A stretch of 10,955 nt of DNA from Bacillota bacterium (GTDB taxonomy: Bacteria > Bacillota_A > Clostridia > DSM-8532): positions 1-10,955 of the forward strand of contig JAFADM010000140.1 in assembly GCA_023424865.1 (NCBI GenBank), written 5' to 3'. A model generated the notes under the pieces. The model was not told the DNA's origin, did not search any database, and saw only the letters and a list, made by a program, of their open reading frames with translations. The first letter of the stretch is position 1. Each line of letters starts with the position of its first letter. Shown here piece after piece: positions 5,448 through 10,955 of the stretch. The position numbers and the translations under genes were made by a program.

Positions 5448-6460
5448 AGAGAAAACCTTCCTTCACCTTGAACCGGGGCTTAATGATTATCGCCCTTATG
5501 GCACTTCTTTCCGTCGCCATCGCCGTTATCAGCATGAACACCGGAAAAATGAATTTGTCCCCCGCTCAGGTTTTGGACGTGGTTCTGGGAAAGGGAACAG
5601 ATAAGGAAAGGCTTATTGTTTTTGAGTTCCGGCTCCCCCGCATTATACTGGCACTTCTTGTAGGTGTGGGAATGGGCGCCTCGGGCACCATTATGCAAAG
5701 CCTCCTTCGAAACGACATGGCCAGTCCCGGCACCCTGGGCATTAGCTCCGGTTCCGGCCTTTTTGTGCTTCTTTATGTGGTCATGTTTTCAGCTCAGAGC
5801 AAGGCCTCCCCCATCATCCTGCCCCTGCTGGCCTTTTTGGGAGGCATAACGGCTGCAGCACTCATTTTTCTTTTATCCCACCGACGTGGAAGGGATACTT
5901 CCCCCACCGGGCTTATATTAACCGGTGTGGCCCTGGGAACCGGCTACGGCGCTCTTACAACCCTTCTTACTTTAAAGCTTGACGAGAAGCAAATGGAGTT
6001 CATCCAGCGCTGGAATGCGGGCAATCTGTGGGGGGATGATTGGCGCAATCTTGCGGTGCTTGCTCCCTGGACACTTCTATTGTGGGGCTATGCCTTCTAC
6101 CGTTCCCGCATGTTAAATGCCATTCAGCTAGGAAACGATACGGCCAAGGGCTTGGGAGTTGCCGTAAAAACTGAGTTTTTAGGGCTCTCCATCGCTGCGG
6201 TGGCGCTTTCGGCGGGAAGCGTAGCTTTGGGAGGAAGCTTTTTCTTTGTGGGAATGATTGCCCCCCATATGGCACGTAAGCTGGTTGGGCCTAATCACAA
6301 GCTGCTTTTTCCCGCCGCGTCCTTCTGCGGCGCCATTATTATTCTTATTGCCGACACCCTGACCCGCACCATCAGCCTTGGCGCCGATGTTCCCGTAGGC
6401 ATTGTCATCACCGTACTCAGCACCCCTTATTTTCTTTATCTCATGGCCCGCTCCAACTGA
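5444..6460 (+). CDS. FecCD-family iron-siderophore ABC transporter permease, subunit 2
   Basis: The product is 338 residues and similar in design to the preceding permease. It shows FEFRLPRIILALLVGVGMG, the loop RNDMASPGTLGISSGSG, and the coupling motif FFFVGMIAPHMARKLVG (266-282) that contacts the ATPase. It would pair with the first permease to make a heterodimeric channel. The start ATG overlaps the upstream TGA by four bases, with AAGGAGG 8 bases before it (5429-5435), so translation is coupled and efficient. The operon ends here with no FecE/FhuC-type ATPase gene, and the next gene downstream has its own SOS-type promoter. A shared ATPase encoded elsewhere is therefore needed, as known for Bacillus FeuABC with YusV. 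Confidence 0.93.
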   Translation: MKRKPSFTLNRGLMIIALMALLSVAIAVISMNTGKMNLSPAQVLDVVLGKGTDKERLIVFEFRLPRIILALLVGVGMGASGTIMQSLLRNDMASPGTLGISSGSGLFVLLYVVMFSAQSKASPIILPLLAFLGGITAAALIFLLSHRRGRDTSPTGLILTGVALGTGYGALTTLLTLKLDEKQMEFIQRWNAGNLWGDDWRNLAVLAPWTLLLWGYAFYRSRMLNAIQLGNDTAKGLGVAVKTEFLGLSIAAVALSAGSVALGGSFFFVGMIAPHMARKLVGPNHKLLFPAASFCGAIIILIADTLTRTISLGADVPVGIVITVLSTPYFLYLMARSN

Positions 6461-6565
6461 CCCGGCCCTTTTTTGCGTGCCCGCACTTAGCTTCGGAATA
6501 TAGCTTAATTGAGCGCTGGAGTAAGGTTTCATATTACGAGTTAAAGTAGTACCTTCACACAGCCC

Positions 6566-6594
6566 TTGCACCCCTGTGGCAAATAGCGTAAAAT
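6566..6594 (+). promoter_or_regulatory. Sigma-A promoter of the helicase unit
   Basis: TTGCAC (6566-6571) and TAAAAT (6589-6594) are spaced by 17 bases, each close to consensus. The predicted start point falls at about 6601, directly on the LexA box, which explains how LexA would block initiation. Confidence 0.75.
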
Positions 6595-6600
6595 ATATCT

Positions 6601-6612
6601 GAACATATGTTC
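6601..6612. promoter_or_regulatory. LexA/DinR SOS box
   Basis: GAACATATGTTC is a perfect 12-bp palindrome and an exact match to the Firmicute SOS box GAAC-N4-GTTC, in its most common form with an AT-AT centre. It begins 6 bases after the -10 element, so it covers the start point. This makes the downstream helicase gene a likely member of the DNA-damage regulon. Confidence 0.85.
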
Positions 6613-6641
6613 CGGAATTATTGATCCGCCATGGGATAAAG

Positions 6642-6728
6642 GGACCTTCGGATGCCTCGGGCTTTAAGGCCATTTGCCATTGTGCCGTTTGCCGGGGGTG
6701 CCGCCTTAGGCAATCCGGAACAAGGTCC
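6642..6728 (+). other. Predicted stem-loop in the helicase leader/start region
   Basis: An interrupted inverted repeat pairs GGACCTT (6642-6648) with AAGGTCC (6722-6728), CGGAT (6649-6653) with ATCCG (6713-6717), and GCC (6654-6656) with GGC (6709-6711). Inside it TAAGGC (6665-6670) pairs with GCCTTA (6703-6708). In RNA this would bury the ATG at 6652 in the stem. It may be an unrecognised leader structure or simply part of the coding sequence. Confidence 0.4.
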
Positions 6729-9201
6729 TTCCGATTTTGGTTTACGGGGGAATTGGGTATTGGCTTCCAATGAAATAGTGTCCATAAAAGCATCGGTTCG
6801 AAGCCTTGTCGCTTTCTCCATACAGGAGGAAACCGCCTGGTCCTTTAGCTCTTACCGTCAGCTCCAGGAGGGAACGCTGGCCCACGGGCTTTTGCAAAAG
6901 CGTCATACGGAGGAGGGCGACTATGAAGCGGAGGTCTGGCTTTCCGACAGCTTTGAGGCTCCCGGATGCATAGTGGAGATAAGCGGCAGAGCGGACGGCA
7001 TCTGGACCTATCCGGACAAAACCATTATCCATGAGATCAAAACCACCTCCGCTCCCTTAACAGGCATCAATGAAGACTACAGCGAGGCTCACTGGGCCCA
7101 GGCCAGGCTATACGCCTACCTCTATGCCAAAGCCCACAGCCTTGACAGGATGTCTGTCCGGCTTACCTATTATCGAAGGGAAACGGGTGAAGAGAAGTCC
7201 TTTGACCGGGCATACCCTCTTGATAAGCTGGAGCGTTTTTTTAAAACCCTGCTGTACCCCTATGCCGCCTGGTCCGTGGCCCAGGCAAAATGGCGTTCTT
7301 TGCGAAACCTTACCATAAAAAACATGGCGTTTCCTTTTTCAGGCTATAGGAAAGGTCAGAAGCTTCTTGCTTACAATACATGGAAATCCATTGAAGAGGG
7401 AAAACGGCTGTTTGCACAGGCTCCCACCGGCACGGGTAAAACCATGGGCGTGCTTTACCCGGCGATAAAGGCCCTGGGAGAGGGAAAGCTGGACCGTATT
7501 TTTTACCTTACCGCCAAGACCACAACCCGGGCCATTGCGGAAAACGCTTATAAAATGCTTGAAAAAGACGGACTTCGGCTTAAGGTGCTAACCCTTACCG
7601 CCAAGGATAAGCTCTGCCTGCTTCCCATAAAAAACTGCAACCCGGAAAAATGCGAGTTCATCCAGGGCTTCATGTCCCGCTCCAAGCGGGTGGTTCAGGG
7701 CCTTCTTAAAAAACATGACTTTTTCTCACGTGAAAGCATTATTGAAGCCGCTGAAAAGCACCGACTCTGCCCCTTCGAGCTTAGTCTGGAGCTGGCCCTT
7801 GGCTGCGATCTCATAATCTGCGATTACAATTATGCCTTTGATCCCAGAGTCTATTTAAAGCGCTTTTTTCAGCAAAAGGGCCGGGAAAGCTATGCTTTTC
7901 TCGTGGACGAGGCCCACAACCTCTTTGACAGGGCCAGAGAAATGTACTCGGCAAGCCTTTCCATGAAGTCCATAACCCTGCTGGCCAAAAGTCTTCGCAA
8001 GGAGGAGCCCGCCATCTACAAGACCCTGAGGGCTCTTAAAAAGGCCGTAGCATCTTTGGAGCCCCTGTTTCAGTCCAGCCTCTCCCAGGCTGCCGGAAGG
8101 GATTATTACGCCTCTCCTGAGCCCCCGGGACTTCTTACCGAATGCCTGGACGCCTTTCTGGAGCGAACGGAGGCCTGGATTATGGCTCAGGAGGAGGCGG
8201 AGACTCATCCCTACGGTGAAGACCTTATTACTCTCTTTTTTGATTTGCTTCATTTTAAAAACGTACTGGAGCTTTTCTCACCCCGATACAGGACATTAGC
8301 CACCGGAACCAAGGGAAGGCTTGTCATTACCCTTCTTTGCCTGGATCCGGGTGAAATGCTGGACAAGCGCATGGATATGGCCCAAACCGCCGTTTTGTTT
8401 TCTGCCACTCTTTCCCCTTTGGGGTATTTTAAAAACATTCTGGGCGGACGGCAGGGAGATATTACCCTGAGGCTGCCTTCTCCCTTTCCCAGGGAAAATC
8501 TTTTTGTTGTAAATCAGGACCTTATAGAAACCCGCTACCGTCAGAGGGAGCAGCATATGGAGGGGCTCGCTCAGGCCATTAAGGGCTGGGTGGAGGGCCG
8601 GGGCGGCAATACCATGGTTTTCTTTCCATCCTACAAATACATGCTGGAGGTACACCAGCTTCTTTCCCTCATGCCTCTGGACTGGGAGCTTCACTTGCAG
8701 GAAAGAGAAATGGACGATGAAGCCCGGGCCCGATTCCTGGCACTTTTTGATGAAACCGGAGCTATACCGAGAATAGGCCTTTGCGTCATGGGAGGAGCCT
8801 TTGGAGAAGGTATTGATCTTACGGGAGACAGGCTTACCAGTGTCATTGTCGTGGGTGTAGGACTGCCTCAGGTATGCCCCGAGCAGGAAATTCTACGGGC
8901 CTATTATGAAAAGGAGCGCGGCACCGGCTTTGATTACGCCTATACCTTCCCTGGACTTAACAAGGTCCTTCAGGCTGCCGGACGTCTTATCCGAACGGAA
9001 ACAGACCAGGGGGCCCTGCTTCTTATTGATTCCCGCTATGCCGAAAGAGACTATCTGGCCCTTTTGCCGGAGGAGTGGCATCCCATTCCCAGAGTCGCCC
9101 GTGGGCTTTCCCTCAATGAAAGCGTGCGAGGCTTCTGGGCCGGAAAAAGTATAAAAGAAAAAGGAGAGGCTTTGTATGGAGCTCAAAACCGAAACGATTA
9201 A
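6652..9201 (+). CDS. DinG/XPD-like superfamily 2 DNA helicase with Fe-S cluster and N-terminal PD-(D/E)XK nuclease domain
   Basis: The longest reading is 849 residues. Numbering from ATG 6652, a PD-(D/E)XK-like domain shows GRADG (Asp115), HEIKTTS (Glu128, Lys130) and QARLYAYLYAK (150-160), as in Cas4/AddB-type nucleases. The helicase core follows with Walker A PTGTGKT (258-264), DEAH (419-422), GEGIDLTGDR and motif VI QAAGRLIR (774-781). Four cysteines at 322, 329, 334 and 373 fit the XPD/DinG 4Fe-4S domain. It should unwind DNA 5'-3' using ATP in repair, and the nuclease residues suggest it can also cut. The true start is uncertain. ATG 6652 has a modest AAAGGGA site, but the first 36-42 residues look unlike a conserved domain and lie in an inverted repeat. 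TTG 6760 or GTG 6778 (giving SIKASVRSLVAF) are alternatives. A promoter and SOS box precede it. Confidence 0.9.
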   Translation: MPRALRPFAIVPFAGGAALGNPEQGPSDFGLRGNWVLASNEIVSIKASVRSLVAFSIQEETAWSFSSYRQLQEGTLAHGLLQKRHTEEGDYEAEVWLSDSFEAPGCIVEISGRADGIWTYPDKTIIHEIKTTSAPLTGINEDYSEAHWAQARLYAYLYAKAHSLDRMSVRLTYYRRETGEEKSFDRAYPLDKLERFFKTLLYPYAAWSVAQAKWRSLRNLTIKNMAFPFSGYRKGQKLLAYNTWKSIEEGKRLFAQAPTGTGKTMGVLYPAIKALGEGKLDRIFYLTAKTTTRAIAENAYKMLEKDGLRLKVLTLTAKDKLCLLPIKNCNPEKCEFIQGFMSRSKRVVQGLLKKHDFFSRESIIEAAEKHRLCPFELSLELALGCDLIICDYNYAFDPRVYLKRFFQQKGRESYAFLVDEAHNLFDRAREMYSASLSMKSITLLAKSLRKEEPAIYKTLRALKKAVASLEPLFQSSLSQAAGRDYYASPEPPGLLTECLDAFLERTEAWIMAQEEAETHPYGEDLITLFFDLLHFKNVLELFSPRYRTLATGTKGRLVITLLCLDPGEMLDKRMDMAQTAVLFSATLSPLGYFKNILGGRQGDITLRLPSPFPRENLFVVNQDLIETRYRQREQHMEGLAQAIKGWVEGRGGNTMVFFPSYKYMLEVHQLLSLMPLDWELHLQEREMDDEARARFLALFDETGAIPRIGLCVMGGAFGEGIDLTGDRLTSVIVVGVGLPQVCPEQEILRAYYEKERGTGFDYAYTFPGLNKVLQAAGRLIRTETDQGALLLIDSRYAERDYLALLPEEWHPIPRVARGLSLNESVRGFWAGKSIKEKGEALYGAQNRND

Positions 9202-9643
9202 AAAGGTACTGGAAAAAGAAAAACTCCTTTATCTGGGAACCACCAATGGCAAATACCCGGATAACTCGGCTGTTTGCTTTGCTTATGACGATGATCTGCA
9301 TTTGTATTTTGGAAGCTACTCCGACACTCTGAAATGCAGAAATATCGCCCAGAACCCTTATGTGGCCGTAACTTGCGGCACACTTCAAATTCATGGAATC
9401 GCAAGAGCTGTACCTTATGGAAGTGAGGAATATACAGAAAAAAGAGCTGTTTACGACAAACGCTTCCCCCAATATGCCACTGTTTTTGAGAAGGAAGCTA
9501 ATGAGCTTTATGAGATCCTTCCGCTGGTTATATGGCATTACAACCCATCCCTGGGAGAAATGCACCGTGACGAATTCATTCTTGATAGGACATACTATAA
9601 GGAAATTGAGCCCTACCATTTTCACAAATATGAAGAACGTTAA
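9176..9643 (+). CDS. Pyridoxamine 5'-phosphate oxidase-like, FMN-binding split-barrel protein
   Basis: The product is 155 residues, a typical length for the small PNPOx-like split-barrel family. Residues about 15-60 show the opening strand pattern KLLYLGTTNGKYPDNSAVCF, then LHLYFGSYSDTLKCRNIAQN (40-60) and PYVAVTCGTLQIHGIARAV, which form the FMN-binding dimer interface in this fold. The C-terminal part has LVIWHYNPSLGEMH. These proteins are soluble flavin- or haem-binding oxidoreductases of often unknown substrate; I would not assign true pyridoxamine oxidase activity. The start has AAGGAG 9 bases upstream (9161-9166). It overlaps the end of the helicase gene by 26 bases in another frame, so the two are cotranscribed and probably coupled, placing this gene under the same SOS promoter. 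Confidence 0.82.
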   Translation: MELKTETIKKVLEKEKLLYLGTTNGKYPDNSAVCFAYDDDLHLYFGSYSDTLKCRNIAQNPYVAVTCGTLQIHGIARAVPYGSEEYTEKRAVYDKRFPQYATVFEKEANELYEILPLVIWHYNPSLGEMHRDEFILDRTYYKEIEPYHFHKYEER

Positions 9644-9663
9644 TTGGCTGTGTCATAAGCCAA
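9644..9663. terminator. Weak hairpin between convergent genes
   Basis: TTGGCT (9644-9649) and AGCCAA (9658-9663) form a 6-bp stem with an 8-base loop in the 37-base gap between two convergent genes. Position suits a bidirectional terminator, but no U-run follows on either strand, so the call is weak. Confidence 0.25.
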
Positions 9664-9680
9664 GATACTTTGCCTTGCTT

Positions 9681-10907
9681 TTAAAAGATTCCCAGAAATT
9701 TTCGCTGCATGTCAATTTTAAACCGTATTAGCTCTCCCTGGGATATAATGTATGCCGTATCGCCCCGTGACAGCCTCACCGCCTCCACGTTGGAACGAGC
9801 AGTGTACATATCCTTAATTTCTCCGTTTTTACCGATAAAATAAACCTCCGGGCCGCATAAAACAGCCGCTACATCACCGTAAACGGATATCCCGGTAACC
9901 ATGCCGTCCAGCTTAAGATTGTACTTTTCTTTGCCGTCCTCATCGTAAATGGCAAGCTGAGAGGACACCTTTTTTTCACGGTCATACAGCTCCTGATCCA
10001 GACTGGCTGCAATAACCTCGCTGCCGTTGAATACAGCTGCCGCCGTGAAGTTATCCTTCTCCGGCTTCTTGCTCCATAAAGTCTTCAAGGAGGAATCCAC
10101 ACAAAGCAGGCTGTTTTCTCCGGCAAGAACCAGCTTTTCCCTGCCAAGCGCCATTGCACTGAAGAAAAGCTCCTCTTCTCCTCTTACGCTTCCGGTTTGG
10201 CTCATTGCCAAATTCAAAAACTCAAACACGCCTGTGGTCTGGAGACCCTGGGTTTCCACACCGCAGACAATAAAGCCCTGGGAATTATAGCTGGGAAAAT
10301 GATAGAGTGAAATGGGATAGTAGTCGGAAACGTTGCGGAAGGCGATTTCGTCGCCGTCCACGGAATAAAGCCGTATACTGCGCTTATAGCCCGCAAGCTC
10401 GCTGCGGGTTATAACGTATACCCAGGAATCATACAGTCCTGCGCCTACAATATCCTCATCCAGTGTTTTTTCCCATAGGATATTGCCCTCACCGGCCATC
10501 GCAAAGTAGCGTCCGCTTAAATCCGCAAGGAAGGTCTTTTTGCCGTTTGCCCGTATAAAGGGCTTCTTAAGCTCCACGGGCAAATACCATTTTTCCTCTC
10601 CCTCATCATTATAAAAGCGCAGAGCGCTAATGGAGCAAAGCAAAAAACCGTCGTCACGGGCATCGTAGGCCAGAGCCTCAGAGGCATTAAGCGCGGTAAT
10701 GGTCTTTACCTTTTGAATAATTTCCTCCTGGCCAATGCTCAAAACCCGGTTATAAAGGCCTGTGAAGCCATCCGCCAGCCCTTCTGCCGGATTTATGTCA
10801 AAAAACGAATATAACCCCACTCCCACTATGAGAAGCAGGAATAAGAGAAAACTAATAAGCTTTATAAAAAAGGATCTTATGGGTCTTGGCTTTTTTCCGT
10901 CCTTCAT
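9681..10907 (-). CDS. Membrane-anchored beta-propeller-like protein (DUF5711-like)
   Basis: The product is 408 residues. A basic N-terminus (MKDGKKPRPIR) is followed by a single transmembrane helix at about 13-35, so the remainder is probably outside the cell. From about residue 60 onward it consists of repeated four-strand-like blocks with the rhythm of PQQ/WD-type propellers: EGEEKWYLPV, GNILWEKTLDEDIVG, LYSVDGDEIAFRNV, SLKTLWSKKPEKDN, IYDEDGKEKYNLKLDGMV and KNGEIKDMY. This resembles the DUF5711 proteins of Clostridia, whose role is unknown. The ATG at 10907 is the only possible start in frame, because a TAG lies two codons upstream. AAAGGAGA lies 13-14 bases before it, a longer gap than usual. 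The 48 bases upstream could be the end of another minus-strand gene, in one frame overlapping as ATGA, but they are too short to call. The gene is convergent with the flavin-protein gene. Confidence 0.8.
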   Translation of the reverse strand: MKDGKKPRPIRSFFIKLISFLLFLLLIVGVGLYSFFDINPAEGLADGFTGLYNRVLSIGQEEIIQKVKTITALNASEALAYDARDDGFLLCSISALRFYNDEGEEKWYLPVELKKPFIRANGKKTFLADLSGRYFAMAGEGNILWEKTLDEDIVGAGLYDSWVYVITRSELAGYKRSIRLYSVDGDEIAFRNVSDYYPISLYHFPSYNSQGFIVCGVETQGLQTTGVFEFLNLAMSQTGSVRGEEELFFSAMALGREKLVLAGENSLLCVDSSLKTLWSKKPEKDNFTAAAVFNGSEVIAASLDQELYDREKKVSSQLAIYDEDGKEKYNLKLDGMVTGISVYGDVAAVLCGPEVYFIGKNGEIKDMYTARSNVEAVRLSRGDTAYIISQGELIRFKIDMQRKFLGIF

Positions 10908-10955
10908 GGGCTATGGACTTTCTCCTTTGTAGACGCTCCAATGATGCACCCTTTG

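Noticed and set aside
6445..6474. Rho-independent terminator after the permease operon
   Set aside because: A T6 run follows GGCCC, but only a 4-bp GGCC stem with a long loop can form, too weak to call.
6179..6793. 204-codon minus-strand open frame spanning the permease end and the helicase leader
   Set aside because: It runs antisense through a clear permease gene and through the promoter/LexA box, with no recognisable domain.
10908..10955. End of another minus-strand gene upstream of the propeller gene
   Set aside because: Two frames remain plausible (one stopping at 10911, one overlapping the start as ATGA), and fewer than 17 codons are visible, so neither can be chosen.

Overview
The window looks like a chromosomal stretch from a Clostridia-type Firmicute, probably in or near Lachnospiraceae/Ruminococcaceae. 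The reasons are strong AAGGAGG-type ribosome binding sites, sigma-A promoters with 17-bp spacers, a perfect GAAC-N4-GTTC SOS box, a PadR plus permease-prefix gene pair, and a DinG/XPD-like helicase carrying an N-terminal PD-(D/E)XK domain. I see no insertion sequence, phage gene, rRNA, tRNA or CRISPR array.

Layout. Bases 1-2055 (minus strand) hold a tightly coupled three-gene unit: a PadR-family repressor, a single-pass protein with a permease-prefix-like cytoplasmic domain, and a secreted or membrane-anchored protein of unknown function that runs off the left edge. Consecutive genes overlap by 4 bases (ATGA, then GTGA). The unit has a clear sigma-A promoter with a 19-bp dyad inside its spacer. 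Its leader contains ten tandem 12-13 bp repeats built from one arm of that dyad. This leader is the most unusual element in the window.

Bases 2076-6460 form an iron/siderophore-type module. An AraC-family regulator (minus) is divergent from a plus-strand operon of a binding lipoprotein and two FecCD-type permeases. No ATPase gene is present, so the transporter presumably borrows one encoded elsewhere. The 324-bp divergent region holds a promoter for each direction, an exact 11-bp direct repeat with 21-bp period (candidate AraC half-sites), a DtxR/IdeR-like dyad near the araC start point, and two palindromes near the operon start point.

Bases 6566-9643 (plus) form an SOS-type transcription unit: promoter, LexA box at the predicted start point, a stable predicted leader hairpin, a nuclease-helicase fusion, and an overlapping gene for a small FMN-binding split-barrel protein. 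Bases 9681-10907 (minus, convergent) encode a membrane-anchored beta-propeller-like protein (DUF5711-like).

How the pieces work together (inference): PadR probably autoregulates its unit in response to an unknown cue. The AraC protein probably senses iron or a ferri-siderophore and activates uptake. The helicase unit is induced on DNA damage. The adjacency of the three units does not by itself show a functional link.
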